64,000 nucleotides of DNA from Azoarcus olearius (GTDB taxonomy: Bacteria; Pseudomonadota; Gammaproteobacteria; Burkholderiales; Rhodocyclaceae): the NCBI RefSeq assembly GCF_001682385.1, contig NZ_CP016210.1, positions 3,844,001 to 3,908,000 on the forward strand, read 5' to 3'. Shown here piece by piece: positions 19,823 through 29,032 of the stretch (its first letter is position 1; every line of letters starts with the position of its first letter). Below the pieces are notes generated by a model, which saw only the letters and a list, made by a program, of their open reading frames with translations, was not told the DNA's origin and ran no database searches. The position numbers and the translations under genes are program-made.

Positions 19823-19839
19823 GCCGCCGTGACGGCGGC
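19823..19839 (-). promoter_or_regulatory. Hairpin between livM and the binding-protein gene
   Basis: An 8-bp perfect inverted repeat (GCCGCCGT / ACGGCGGC) with a one-base centre lies in the 86-base gap between livM and the binding-protein gene. No T run follows. The role is not clear; it may slow exonucleases or ribosomes. Confidence 0.35.
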
Positions 19840-19856
19840 CGCGTGTGCGGACGTGC

Positions 19857-20924
19857 TCAGTGCGGGAAGGGCCACAGCCGCAGCTTTTCCTTGCCGAGCT
19901 GCCACAGGCGGGCGAGGCCGTGCGGCTCGACGATCAGGAAGAAGATGATCAGCCCGCCAAAAATGATCAGTTCGAGGTTGGAGCCCATGCCGGCGGGCAT
20001 CGCCCCGCCGAACACCGAGTGCATGACGACGTTGAGGAAGATCGGCATCAGCACGATGAAGGCCGCGCCGAAGAAGGAACCCATGATCGAACCAACGCCG
20101 CCGATGATGATCATGAACAGGATCTTGAACGACAGGTCGAGGCTGAAGCCTTCCGGCTCCACGGTGCCGAGGTAGGTGTAGGCATACAGCGCACCGGCCA
20201 CGCCGCAGTAGAAGGACGACACCGCGAAGGCCGTGAGCTTGGCGTGCATCGGGCGGATGCCGATCACTTCCGCCGCGACGTCCATGTCGCGCACCGCCAT
20301 CCAGCTGCGGCCGGTGGTGCTGCGCACGAGGTTCTTGGCGAGCAGCGCCAGCACCGCCACCACCGCGAGCGTCAGCAGGTACTTGCTCACCGGGCTGTCG
20401 AAGGCATAGCCGAGGATCTCGACCCGCTGCGCGGTGATCACGCCCGAGCTGGCATGGTTGGAGAACCACGGAAACTTGACCAGCGCCCAGACGATGAAAA
20501 ACTGCGCCGCCAGCGTCGCCACCGCCAGGTAGAAGCCCTTGATGCGCAGGGACGGCAGCCCGAAGGCCACCCCGACCGCGGCCGCGCACAGCCCGCCCAG
20601 CACGATGCCCACCAGGAAGGGCATGCCGTCGATACGCAACATGAAGTTGTAGGCGCCGAAGGCTCCCACCGCCATGAAGGCGGCCGACCCGAGCGACAGC
20701 TGGCCGGCGTAGCCGGTGAGGATGTTCAGCCCGATCGCAGCGAGCGAGAAGATCAGCACCGGGATCAGGATGGCCTGCAGCCAGTACTGGTTGGCGACGA
20801 GCGGCACCACGCCGAAGAAGAACACCAGGATGGCCGCGAAGCCGATCCGGTCCTGGCGGATCGGGAAAATCTGCTGGTCTTCCTGGTAACTGGCCTTGAA
20901 CTGGCCGGCCTCACGGTAAAGCAT
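19857..20924 (-). CDS. livM: Liv-type ABC transporter permease LivM
   Basis: A 355-residue inner-membrane permease with roughly nine to ten hydrophobic segments. It has the BPD_transp_2 signature region NILTGYAGQLSLGSAAFMAVG (about residues 68-88) and the cytoplasmic coupling loop RSTTGRSWMAVRDMDVAAEVIGI. The conserved GGVGSIMGSFFGAAFIVLMP lies near the C-terminus. An N-terminal hydrophilic stretch (YREAGQFKASYQEDQQIF) is usual for LivM of aromatic-acid operons. It pairs with LivH to form the channel. Confidence 0.94.
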   Translation of the reverse strand: MLYREAGQFKASYQEDQQIFPIRQDRIGFAAILVFFFGVVPLVANQYWLQAILIPVLIFSLAAIGLNILTGYAGQLSLGSAAFMAVGAFGAYNFMLRIDGMPFLVGIVLGGLCAAAVGVAFGLPSLRIKGFYLAVATLAAQFFIVWALVKFPWFSNHASSGVITAQRVEILGYAFDSPVSKYLLTLAVVAVLALLAKNLVRSTTGRSWMAVRDMDVAAEVIGIRPMHAKLTAFAVSSFYCGVAGALYAYTYLGTVEPEGFSLDLSFKILFMIIIGGVGSIMGSFFGAAFIVLMPIFLNVVMHSVFGGAMPAGMGSNLELIIFGGLIIFFLIVEPHGLARLWQLGKEKLRLWPFPH

Positions 20925-21086
20925 GGGTTGTCTCCAATCGTTTTCTAGCGCCTTGGCCTTGCCCGGGGGCAGGCCTGAAGGATCGGCTGCGCATTGCCGC
21001 TCCGTTCCGGCGGGCGCGCCGCGCTGCGTCGCCCAGCCCCCGCCTGCGGGGCAAGGAGGGTCGGGGCCGCGCCCCGGTCGCGGGGC

Positions 21087-22013
21087 TCACACTCTGTCGA
21101 TGTGCCGTTCGCCAAACAGACCTTCGGGTCGCACGAGCAGGAAGCCGAGCGCCAGCACGTAGGGGAACCAGCCTTCGATGCCGCCGCCGACCATCGGCCC
21201 GACGTAGACCTCGGCCAGCTTTTCCGAAGCGCCGATGATGAGCCCGCCGACGATCGCGCCCGGCACCGAGGTGAAGCCGCCCAGGATCAGCACCGGCAGC
21301 GCCTTCAGCGCGGTAAAGGTGAGCGCGAACTGCACGCCGCTGCGCGCGCCCCAGATCAGGCCCGCGACCAGCGCCACGAAACCCGCCACCGCCCACACGA
21401 TCGCCCAGATGTGCTGCAGCGGAATGCCGATCGAAAGCGCCGCCTGGTGGTCGTCAGCCACCGCCCGCAGCGCGCGCCCGACCTTGGTGTATTGGAAGAA
21501 CAGCGCGAGCGAGGCGACCAGCACGCCCGCCAGCGTGGCGGCGAACACGTCGAACTTGGAGACGATGATGTCGGCGCTGTCCATCACCCATTCGATCGGC
21601 TCGTCGGCGATGCCCAGATCCAGACCGTGCACGTTGGCACCCCAGATCGCCTGGGCGATGCCCTCGACCAGGAAGGTGAGGCCGATCGTGGCCATGAACA
21701 GCGTGATGTGCGGCTGATTCACCAACGGCCGCAGCACCACCTTCTCGGTGAGGATGCCGAGTACCACCATCGACGCCAGCGCCAGCACGAAGGCCAGCCA
21801 GAACACTGCGCGCCCGCCCGCCTCCAGTCCGGTCCAGCCGGGCAACACCTGCTGGAAGCCGACGAAGGTCAGCGCTGCGAAGAACACCATCGCGCCCTGG
21901 GCGAAGTTGAACACGCCCGAGGCCTTGTAGATCAGCACGAAGCCCAGTGCGACCAGGGCGTACAACACCCCGGACAGCAGCCCGCCGATCAGCACTTCGA
22001 AAAAGAAACTCAT
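21087..22013 (-). CDS. livH: Liv-type ABC transporter permease LivH
   Basis: A 308-residue permease with about eight hydrophobic segments. It has the family start GGLLSGVLYALVALGFVLIY, FNFAQGAMVFFAAL and the coupling loop TKVGRALRAVADDHQAALSIG. The late motif LGGFTSVPGAIVGGLIIG is conserved in LivH. It is 73 codons-worth of non-coding sequence or less away from its partners: 21 bases after livG and 162 bases before livM. The livM gap is GC-rich with several possible stems and no gene. Confidence 0.94.
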   Translation of the reverse strand: MSFFFEVLIGGLLSGVLYALVALGFVLIYKASGVFNFAQGAMVFFAALTFVGFQQVLPGWTGLEAGGRAVFWLAFVLALASMVVLGILTEKVVLRPLVNQPHITLFMATIGLTFLVEGIAQAIWGANVHGLDLGIADEPIEWVMDSADIIVSKFDVFAATLAGVLVASLALFFQYTKVGRALRAVADDHQAALSIGIPLQHIWAIVWAVAGFVALVAGLIWGARSGVQFALTFTALKALPVLILGGFTSVPGAIVGGLIIGASEKLAEVYVGPMVGGGIEGWFPYVLALGFLLVRPEGLFGERHIDRV

Positions 22014-22034
22014 GCTTGTCTCCCGCCTGCCTGT

Positions 22035-22859
22035 TCAGTGCGCCGTGCCGAGATAGGCGGCGATCACATCCGGGTTGTTCTTGACTTCGTCCGGCGGGCC
22101 GTCGCCGATCTTCTTGCCGTAGTCGAGCACCACCACGCGGTCGGAGATGTCCATCACCACGCCCATGTCGTGCTCGATCAGCACGATCGTGGTGCCGAAC
22201 TGGTCGTTCACATCGAGGATGAAGCGGCACATGTCCTGCTTTTCCTCGACGTTCATGCCCGCCATCGGCTCGTCGAGCAGCAGCAGACTGGGCTCGGCGG
22301 CGAGCGCGCGGCCAAGCTCGACGCGCTTCTGCAGGCCGTAGGGCAAGCGCCCCACCGGGGTCTTGCGGATGCTCTGGATCTCGAGGAAGTCGATCACTTC
22401 CTCCACCTTGCGCCGGTGCTCGATCTCTTCGCGCTGCGCGGCCCCCCAGAACAGCGCGTGGTGGAAGAGGTTGCAGCGCATCTTCAGGTTGCGCCCTGTC
22501 ATGATGTTGTCGAGCACGCTCATGCCCTTGAACAGCGCGATGTTCTGGAAGGTGCGGGCGATGCCCTGCTTGGCCGCCATGTGCGGCTCCATCTTCTGGC
22601 GCTGCTCGCCGCGGAACAGGATCTTCCCTTCCTGCGGGTGATAGACGCCGTTCATCACGTTGAGCATCGAACTCTTGCCGGCGCCGTTGGGGCCGATGAT
22701 CGAGCGGATCTCGTGCTCGCGCACGTCGAAGCTGATGTTGGTGAGCGCCTTCACGCCCCCGAAGGACAGCGAAATGCCCTGCAGATCCAGGATCACGTCG
22801 CCGATACGGCGGCCGCCGGCCTGCCCCGCGGCCTGCTGCGGCATGTCGTTCATCATCAT
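22035..22859 (-). CDS. livG: Liv-type ABC transporter ATPase LivG
   Basis: A 274-residue ABC ATPase with Walker A IIGPNGAGKSSML, the signature LPYGLQKRVELGRALA and Walker B LLLLDEPMAGMNVEEKQDM. It ends with the LivG-type branched-chain-ATPase C-terminal tail (GDGPPDEVKNNPDVIAAYLG). Three ATGs in a row (22859, 22856, 22853) follow AGGAGGAG, so the exact start is ambiguous by two codons. The reading frame extends upstream into the acyl-CoA synthetase gene, but the ribosome-binding site favours this start, 37 bases after that gene. Confidence 0.93.
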   Translation of the reverse strand: MMMNDMPQQAAGQAGGRRIGDVILDLQGISLSFGGVKALTNISFDVREHEIRSIIGPNGAGKSSMLNVMNGVYHPQEGKILFRGEQRQKMEPHMAAKQGIARTFQNIALFKGMSVLDNIMTGRNLKMRCNLFHHALFWGAAQREEIEHRRKVEEVIDFLEIQSIRKTPVGRLPYGLQKRVELGRALAAEPSLLLLDEPMAGMNVEEKQDMCRFILDVNDQFGTTIVLIEHDMGVVMDISDRVVVLDYGKKIGDGPPDEVKNNPDVIAAYLGTAH

Positions 22860-22896
22860 GGGTCTCCTCCTGCAGCCTTCGCGCTCGAACGGCGCG

Positions 22897-24906
22897 TCAG
22901 GCAGCCTTCTTCGCACCCTGCGTCGAGAAGGTCCTGGCCTCCTCGATGCGCAGGTCGGCGGCCACCTTGCCGGTGCGGCCGTCCTCGTACTTCACCTGGG
23001 TCTCGATGTACTGGCGCTGCTTGCCGCCATAGAGGCCCTCGACCAGCACCGCGTACTTCTCAGCAACGAAGTTGCGGCGCACCTTGCGGGTGCGGGTCAG
23101 CTCGCCGTCGTCGGCATCGAGCTCCTTGTGCAACACCAGGAAACGCCGGATCTGCGAGCCGCTCATGTTGGGGTCGGCGGCAAGGTCGGCGTTGACCTGT
23201 TCCACGCACTCGCGGATCAGGTCGTACACCGCGTCCTGCGCCGCCAGATCGGTGTAGCCGGCGTAGGCCAGGCCGCGCCGCTCGGCCCAGTTGCCGACCG
23301 CTTCGAGGTCGATGTTGATGAAGGCGGTGACATAGTCGCGGCCGTTGCCGAAGGTCACCGCCTCCTTGATGTGCTGGAAGAACTTGAGCTTGTTCTCGAT
23401 GTAGTTGGGCGCGAACATCGAGCCGTCGTTGAGCTTGCCGACGTCCTTGGCGCGATCGATGATCTTGAGGTGGCCGTCCTCGTCGAAGAAGCCGGCGTCG
23501 CCGGTCATGAAGTAACCGTCGGCGTTGATCGACTCCGCGGTGGCGTCGGGCCGCTTGTAGTAGGCCTTCAGCAGCATCGGTCCCTTCACCAGGATCTCGC
23601 CGTTGTCGGCGAGCTTGACCTCGACGAAGGGCGCCGGGCGGCCGACCGAGTCGAACTTGATCTGGCCGTCGGGCTGCAGGCAGACGTAGGCGCAAGTTTC
23701 GGTCTGGCCGTAGAACTGCTTCAGGTTCACCCCGATCGAGCGATAGAAGCGGAACAGATCCGGCCCGATCGCGGCACCGGCGGTGTAGGCCACGCGGATG
23801 CGGCTCATGCCCAGCACGTTCTTCAGCGGGCCGTACACCAGCAGCTTGCCGAGCGCGTACTGCAGGCGGTCGCCCGCGGAGACCGGCTTGCCGTCGAGGA
23901 TGTCCGCGCCGCAACGGCGGGCGACACCAAGGAAGTGGTGGAAGAGCTTGCGCTTGATCGCGCCGGCATCCTCCATGCGGATCATCACCTGGGTCAGCAG
24001 GTTCTCGAACACCCGCGGCGGCGCGAAATAGTAGGTGGGACCGATCTCGCGCAGGTCGGTCATCACCGTCTCGCCCGATTCCGGGCAGTTGATCGTAAAG
24101 CCGGCCACCATCGCCTGGGCGAAGGAGAACAGGTGGTCGCCCACCCAGGCCATCGGCAGGTAGGACAGGATGTCCTCCTGGTCGGTGAGCCCATCGACCT
24201 GCATGGCCCCTTGCGCCGCGGCGATGAAGGCGCGATGCGTCTGACACACGCCCTTGGGCTTGCCGGTGGTGCCCGAGGTGTAGAGCATCACCGAGATGTC
24301 GTCCGGCGCACCCTTGGCGATCTCGCCGTCGAGGAAGTCGCTCTGGTTGCGGTCGTGGATGCGCCCCATCTCCTGCAACTCGTCCAGGCCCATCAGCAGG
24401 GTCTGGGTGTAATGGCGCAGGCCGCGCGGGTCGTCGTAGATGACGTGTTCCAGAAAGGGCGCCTCGGGCAGGATTTCGAGCATCTTGTCGACCTGCTCCT
24501 GGTCTTCGACCACGGCAAAGCGAATCTCGGCGTCCTGCAGCACATAGACCATTTCCTGCGCAACGGCGTCCTGGTACAGCATCACCGGGATGCCGCCGAG
24601 GCACTGGCAGGCCGCGACCGACCAGTACAGCCGCGGCCGGTTGTCGCCGATGATCGCCAGACGGTCGCCGCGCTTGAAACCGAGTTCGGCCAGGCCGCAG
24701 GCGATTGCCCGCACGTTCTCGGCCACCTGCGCCCAGGTGTAGGTCTGCCAGATGCCGTACTCCTTCTCGCGCATCGCAGCGCGGGCAGGACGCACACGGG
24801 CGTGATGCATCAGCAGACGCGGAAAGGTGTCGCGCCCTTCGCCGCCGACCTCGATTGCGCTCTCCACCGCGCCCGAGCGCGGGGAGCGTCCATGGACTTC
24901 GGACAT
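22897..24906 (-). CDS. Long-chain-type acyl-CoA synthetase (AMP-binding)
   Basis: A 669-residue adenylate-forming ligase. Motifs are the P-loop MLYTSGTTGKPKGV (about residues 210-223), LSYLPMAWVGDHLFSFAQ, GQTETCAYVC (A5), YFMTGDAGFFDEDGHLKIID (A7-A8) and KLNDGSMFAPNYIENKLKF in the C-terminal domain. Its length and spacing match long-chain acyl-CoA synthetases of the FAA1/AcsL type rather than benzoate-CoA ligase. CGGAGGAGGATAGGGGC before ATG 24906 is a strong ribosome-binding site. It is the first gene of the operon that continues into livGHMKF and the PaaK-like gene, so it probably converts the imported acid to its CoA thioester. The substrate is unproven. Confidence 0.9.
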   Translation of the reverse strand: MSEVHGRSPRSGAVESAIEVGGEGRDTFPRLLMHHARVRPARAAMREKEYGIWQTYTWAQVAENVRAIACGLAELGFKRGDRLAIIGDNRPRLYWSVAACQCLGGIPVMLYQDAVAQEMVYVLQDAEIRFAVVEDQEQVDKMLEILPEAPFLEHVIYDDPRGLRHYTQTLLMGLDELQEMGRIHDRNQSDFLDGEIAKGAPDDISVMLYTSGTTGKPKGVCQTHRAFIAAAQGAMQVDGLTDQEDILSYLPMAWVGDHLFSFAQAMVAGFTINCPESGETVMTDLREIGPTYYFAPPRVFENLLTQVMIRMEDAGAIKRKLFHHFLGVARRCGADILDGKPVSAGDRLQYALGKLLVYGPLKNVLGMSRIRVAYTAGAAIGPDLFRFYRSIGVNLKQFYGQTETCAYVCLQPDGQIKFDSVGRPAPFVEVKLADNGEILVKGPMLLKAYYKRPDATAESINADGYFMTGDAGFFDEDGHLKIIDRAKDVGKLNDGSMFAPNYIENKLKFFQHIKEAVTFGNGRDYVTAFINIDLEAVGNWAERRGLAYAGYTDLAAQDAVYDLIRECVEQVNADLAADPNMSGSQIRRFLVLHKELDADDGELTRTRKVRRNFVAEKYAVLVEGLYGGKQRQYIETQVKYEDGRTGKVAADLRIEEARTFSTQGAKKAA

Positions 24907-25278
24907 GCCCCTATCCTCCTCCGGTTGTTCCTGTCTCCTCGCGCGCCGCTGGTTTTTTGTGTTCCGGCCCGCACGTCGCGACCCGAGAGCCAGCGACGAT
25001 GAAGCTCAGTTTCGCAGGGCATGTTTGCGCAACTGTTTTTCGAATGTAGTCAATTATTGCACCCCCAGCCCCGGAGACTTTCTCTTTGAACTACAACGGC
25101 TTGCGGACTCTTTCCGGCCAGAAGGGCGAGCGGGGGCCGGCGGCACGAGGACAACCCTCACTGGCGACCCCGCACCCCTCGATACTAGAATGTCATTGAT
25201 GACGCGAGCATTGCGTCGCACGACAGCGGGAAACGAGGGTCCCGCTGGATTCCGCTGATGACGAGGGAGAAGGGAAGG
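24907..25278. other. Intergenic region between divergent acyl-CoA synthetase and PEP-CTERM genes
   Basis: A 372-base region with no gene I can support, although open frames cross it. It must hold divergent promoters. An AT-richer patch near 25020-25065 contains TTGACT on the minus strand (a possible -35 for the acyl-CoA synthetase), but no convincing -10 box at the right distance. I could not define a repressor operator. Confidence 0.5.
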
Positions 25279-26106
25279 ATGAGCACGATGAAGACGGCAA
25301 GACAGACCCTGTTTGGACTCGCGGCGCTCGCGCTGACGGCGATCGCGCCCGTAGCGCAGGCGGCGCCGGTCTGGATGGTCAACCCAGAGGGCACCGGAGC
25401 AGCGGGGGCGAGCGCTTTGCAGACGCTGGGCGTCGCCGGCGTCGGCTTCGTGCAACTGACGCCGGACGCCGCCAATCCGGCCAATTTCACCTTCGTGGAA
25501 TACGGTGCCTACCGCGCAGTCAAGGGCGATGGCACGACCCCGTACGGCAGCAACGACCTGACGATCCGCTACACCGTCAGCGGCAGCGGCAGTTTTCTCA
25601 ATCCGGCCTCCATCGGCTTCTCTTCGGGCAGCGTGGAGATCTATTCGGATGCCGCATTCGACTACGGCACCTCCAACGGTACCTATGGCGCCGACAACGG
25701 CACCCTGATCGCGAAGCTGAGCGTGGTGGGCGGCAACACCGACACCACGACCGGCGCCGTGACGATCAGCGCCGGCGTGATTCCCGGCAGCATGCTGGCG
25801 GGCTATTTCTTCGACGCCGCGGGCAACGACCTGGCCGGTTTCGCGCGGGTCCTGTTCTCGATGAACCTGCGCAACCAGTTCGCGGCGCCCGAACCGCTGC
25901 TGGTGAGCGAAATCGTCTGCGAGATGGCAGGTCACACCGGCGCGGGCTGCGACGGCACGCCCTTCCTGCCCACGCAATTCGCCTTCCTCGTGCGCGACAG
26001 CGGCTTCGCCACGGTTCAGGTCGTCCCCGAACCGCCCGCCGGCGGCCTCGCCCTTGCCGCCGTCGGCCTGCTGGGCTTCACCCTGCGCCGCCGCGGCAAG
26101 CGCTGA
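25279..26106 (+). CDS. PEP-CTERM-anchored exported protein
   Basis: A 275-residue exported protein with no recognised catalytic domain. It has a signal peptide (LFGLAALALTAIAPVAQAA) and a Gly/Thr/Asn-rich, beta-rich central region. The C-terminal PEP-CTERM sorting signal comprises VVPEPPAGG, a hydrophobic segment and an Arg-rich end (LRRRGKR). Such tails are recognised by exosortase (EpsH/XrtA) in bacteria that make exopolysaccharide. No exosortase or polysaccharide cluster is in the window. GAAGGGAAGG precedes ATG 25279; ATG 25288 is an alternative. It converges on hemL with only nine bases between stops. Confidence 0.82.
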   Translation: MSTMKTARQTLFGLAALALTAIAPVAQAAPVWMVNPEGTGAAGASALQTLGVAGVGFVQLTPDAANPANFTFVEYGAYRAVKGDGTTPYGSNDLTIRYTVSGSGSFLNPASIGFSSGSVEIYSDAAFDYGTSNGTYGADNGTLIAKLSVVGGNTDTTTGAVTISAGVIPGSMLAGYFFDAAGNDLAGFARVLFSMNLRNQFAAPEPLLVSEIVCEMAGHTGAGCDGTPFLPTQFAFLVRDSGFATVQVVPEPPAGGLALAAVGLLGFTLRRRGKR

Positions 26107-26115
26107 CGCAAGCGC

Positions 26116-27390
26116 TCAGCGCAGGCAGGCGCGCGCGGCAGCCACGGTAGCCTGAATGTCGGCCTCGCCATGCGCGGCCGACACGAAACCCGCCTCGAAC
26201 GCCGACGGGGCGAAGTAATGGCCGGCGTCGAGCATGGCGTGGAAGAAGCGGTTGAAGGCCTCGCGATCCGAGGCCATCACCTCCGCAAACGACGCAGGCA
26301 CCGAGGGGCTGAAGTAGATGCCGAACATGCCGCCGATCGAATCCGCGCTGAACGGCACGCCAGCCTCGCGCGCCACGCCTGACAGACCATCCACCAGCGA
26401 CCGCGCGCGGGCCGCCAGCGCATCGTAGAAGCCGGGCGCCTGGGTCAGGCGCAGCGAGGCCAGGCCCGCCGCCACCGCCACCGGGCTGCCTGACAGCGTG
26501 CCCGCCTGGTACACCGGCCCGAGCGGCGCAATGCAGTTCATGATGTCGCGCCGCCCGCCGAACGCCCCCATCGGCATGCCGCCGCCGATCACCTTGCCCA
26601 GCGTGGTCAGATCGGGCGTGATGCCGTACAGCCCCTGCACCCCCTGGGGGCCGACGCGAAAGCCGGTCATCACCTCGTCGAAGATCAGCACCGCGCCGTA
26701 CTCGGTACACAAGCGGCGCAGCCCTTCGAGAAAGCCCGGGCGCGGCTTTATCAGGTTCATGTTGCCCGCCACCGGCTCCACGATGACAGCGGCAATCTGA
26801 TCGCCACGTGCCTTGAAAACCGTCTCGACCTGATCGAGATCGTTGTAGTCGAGCACCACGGTATGGTGGGCGAAGTCGGCCGGCACGCCGCCGGACGACG
26901 GATTGCCGAAGGTCAGCAGGCCCGACCCGGCCTTCACCAGCAGGCTGTCGGCGTGGCCGTGATAGCAGCCCTCGAACTTGATGATGTCGTCACGCCCGGT
27001 GAAGCCGCGGGCGAGCCGGATCGCGCTCATCGTGGCCTCGGTGCCCGAACTCACCAGCCGCACCATCTCGATCGACGGCAGCAGCGCGCACAGCAGTTCG
27101 GCCATCTCGACCTCGCTCTCGGTCGGCGCCCCGAACGACAACCCGCGCAGCGCCGCCTCGCGCACCGCCTCGACGATCGCCGGGTGCGAGTGACCGGCGA
27201 TCGCCGGACCCCAGGACCCCACGTAGTCGATGTAGGCCTTGCCATCCGCATCCCAGACCCTCGCCCCTTCCGCGCGCTCGATGAAGCGCGGCGTGCCGCC
27301 AACGGAGCGGAAGGCGCGCACGGGGGAATTCACCCCGCCGGGAATGCTGCGCTGGGCGCGGCTGAAAAGGGCTTCATTGCGACTGGTCAT
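26116..27390 (-). CDS. hemL: Glutamate-1-semialdehyde 2,1-aminomutase
   Basis: HemL makes 5-aminolevulinate from glutamate-1-semialdehyde in the C5 route to tetrapyrroles, using PLP. The 424-residue protein is the standard length. It starts [20 protein letters not shown] and has [20 protein letters not shown], the PLP aspartate region [13 protein letters not shown] and the PLP lysine K266 in [18 protein letters not shown]. It lies downstream of thiD-thiE on the same strand, 75 bases after thiE, an order seen in related betaproteobacteria. Confidence 0.97.
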   Translation of the reverse strand: MTSRNEALFSRAQRSIPGGVNSPVRAFRSVGGTPRFIERAEGARVWDADGKAYIDYVGSWGPAIAGHSHPAIVEAVREAALRGLSFGAPTESEVEMAELLCALLPSIEMVRLVSSGTEATMSAIRLARGFTGRDDIIKFEGCYHGHADSLLVKAGSGLLTFGNPSSGGVPADFAHHTVVLDYNDLDQVETVFKARGDQIAAVIVEPVAGNMNLIKPRPGFLEGLRRLCTEYGAVLIFDEVMTGFRVGPQGVQGLYGITPDLTTLGKVIGGGMPMGAFGGRRDIMNCIAPLGPVYQAGTLSGSPVAVAAGLASLRLTQAPGFYDALAARARSLVDGLSGVAREAGVPFSADSIGGMFGIYFSPSVPASFAEVMASDREAFNRFFHAMLDAGHYFAPSAFEAGFVSAAHGEADIQATVAAARACLR

Positions 27391-27465
27391 GGCTGCGACT
27401 CGCGACTGCTATGGAAAGGGCGGGATTGTCGCGCGCCCACCGGCGCCGGTCCACCGCGGGCAGTT

Positions 27466-28086
27466 TCAGGCGAACAGGGCCGAATAGGCGAGCGCGCGCT
27501 GCAGCGGGTCGGCGGCGGCGAATACATCCGATATGACGGCAAGCAGATCGGCACCCGCCTCGATCAGGGCCGGTGCATTGTCCAGGGTGATGCCGCCAAT
27601 GGCTGCCACCGGACAGTCGAGCGCCGCGCGGGCGCGGGTCAACAGCGTCAGCGGCGCGCGTACCGCGCCGGGTTTCGTGGACGACGGGAACATTGCGCCA
27701 AAAGCCACATAGTCGGCGCCAGCTGCCGCCGCATCCTCCGCCCGCGCCCATTCGTCGTAGCAGGAGACGCCGATCAACGCGTCGGCGCCGAGGACCGCCC
27801 TGGCGGCTGCGGGACTGCCGTCATCCCGGCCCAGATGCACCCCGTCGGCGGCCACCGCGCGGGCGAGCGCGACGTCATCGTTGATGATCAGCGGTACGCC
27901 GGCGCTGCTGCACAGCTGCCGCAACGAGCGCGCCTCGTCGAGTTGCCGGAGCGGGTCGGCAAGCTTGTTGCGGTACTGCAGCAAGGCCGGCCTGGCCGGC
28001 AGCACGCGCTCCACACTCGCCAGCAGCGTCGCGCTGTCGGCGGCGTCCGGCGTCACCAGATAAAGCCCGCGGATGCGCTCAGCCAT
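27466..28086 (-). CDS. thiE: Thiamine-phosphate synthase
   Basis: ThiE couples HMP-pyrophosphate with thiazole phosphate to give thiamine phosphate. The 206-residue protein is a TIM barrel with LYLVTPD at strand 1, [10 protein letters not shown] (substrate loop), [32 protein letters not shown], the Thr/Ser loop [17 protein letters not shown] and the phosphate site [14 protein letters not shown] 28086 overlaps the end of thiD by eight bases, so the two are coupled. The frame extends upstream inside thiD but that part is unrelated to ThiE. Confidence 0.94.
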   Translation of the reverse strand: MAERIRGLYLVTPDAADSATLLASVERVLPARPALLQYRNKLADPLRQLDEARSLRQLCSSAGVPLIINDDVALARAVAADGVHLGRDDGSPAAARAVLGADALIGVSCYDEWARAEDAAAAGADYVAFGAMFPSSTKPGAVRAPLTLLTRARAALDCPVAAIGGITLDNAPALIEAGADLLAVISDVFAAADPLQRALAYSALFA

Positions 28087-28921
28087 CGCCCACGCCCTTT
28101 CCGCGCGCCCAGAAGAAGCGGTCGGGCAGCGCCAGCCCCATCCCCGCGCGGTAGGCATGCTTGAGCGCCTGCTGGGCGAAATCCTGGGCTTCGGCCACGG
28201 CTTCGTCCATGTCCATGCCATGCGCCAGGGCGGCCGCAGCCGCCGCCGCCAACGTGGAACCGGCGCCGAGGAAACGCCCGGGCAGCCGCTCCCACGCGTC
28301 GGTCCGCACCACGCCGCCCTCGCCGATCAGCAGGTTGACGACCTGCGGACCGTGGCTTCCGCCGCCGGTCAGCAGCACATGCGCGACCCCCAGGTCCACC
28401 AGCCGCGCCACAGCCTCCTCGGCCGACAGCAGGGTGGTGTCGTCTTCGTCATCGGCATCGAGTCCCGCCAGCCGCAGGACCTCGTGCGCCCCCGCAACCA
28501 GCAAGGTGGTCTGCGGCAGGATGAGTTCGGCGAGCGCAGCGATCACGTCCTCGGTCGGGGAGTCGTCCACGCCCGGAAACAGCGCAGGCTCGACGACGAG
28601 CGGTACGTCCGGGTAGTCGGACAGAATCTCGGCGATCGCGGCGATGTTCTCCACGCTGCCGCAGTAGCCGAGCTTAAACGCATGCACCGGAATGTCCTCG
28701 AGCACAGCGCGGGCCTGGGCCACCACTACGTCGGCGTCCTGCGGCCAGATTTCATCGGCCCCGCGGGTATCGCGCACCACGGCGGCGGTCTGGACCGCAA
28801 GGGGATGGCAGCCCATGCTGCCGAGGGTCAGCACGTCGGACGGCAGACCGCCGCCGCCGGTCGCATCTCCGGCGGCGAAACAAAGCACGACAGGAGGCGT
28901 TTCAGGTATGGCAATAGGCAT
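28079..28921 (-). CDS. thiD: Divergent hydroxymethylpyrimidine (phosphate) kinase
   Basis: A 280-residue ribokinase-fold protein in the ThiD position, immediately before and overlapping thiE. ThiD phosphorylates HMP and HMP-phosphate for thiamine synthesis. The N-terminal substrate loop reads [14 protein letters not shown] rather than the usual AGSDPSGGAGIQAD. The anion-hole/catalytic segment reads GAGS (residues 219-222), where classical ThiD has GTGC with the catalytic Cys; here Ser222 takes that place. The fold and the VKLGYCGS-like strand (FKLGYCGS) are preserved. It may still be an HMP kinase with altered mechanism or specificity. ATG 28921 ([10 protein letters not shown]) is chosen over longer starts that overlap the promoter region of the divergent rubredoxin. 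Confidence 0.85.
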   Translation of the reverse strand: MPIAIPETPPVVLCFAAGDATGGGGLPSDVLTLGSMGCHPLAVQTAAVVRDTRGADEIWPQDADVVVAQARAVLEDIPVHAFKLGYCGSVENIAAIAEILSDYPDVPLVVEPALFPGVDDSPTEDVIAALAELILPQTTLLVAGAHEVLRLAGLDADDEDDTTLLSAEEAVARLVDLGVAHVLLTGGGSHGPQVVNLLIGEGGVVRTDAWERLPGRFLGAGSTLAAAAAAALAHGMDMDEAVAEAQDFAQQALKHAYRAGMGLALPDRFFWARGKGVGDG

Positions 28922-29032
28922 GACAAGCGAGAGGCCGGGACGCTTCTGGAACGCCCTCGAAATGGGGTAAGATGGCCCGGATTCTACCGTCAATCGCGAC
29001 GGCAGATTTATGCCGGATTCCGTACCCGAACG

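Noticed and set aside
17509-20175. An 888-codon open frame on the plus strand across livF and the binding-protein gene
   Set aside because: Antisense shadow of two clear liv genes; repetitive HDVV/LLA-type translation and no ribosome-binding site.
18448-20589. A 713-codon reading of the binding-protein gene extending upstream
   Set aside because: The part before residue 274 is out-of-frame livM; the signal peptide and AAGGAGGAG site at 19770 mark the true start.
22660-25002. A 780-codon open frame on the plus strand over the acyl-CoA synthetase
   Set aside because: Antisense shadow; high GC suppresses stop codons on the opposite strand, and no protein family is recognisable.
24907-25278. 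A possible -35 (TTGACT) and promoter for the acyl-CoA synthetase operon
   Set aside because: No acceptable -10 box at 16-18 bases, so I did not call a promoter.
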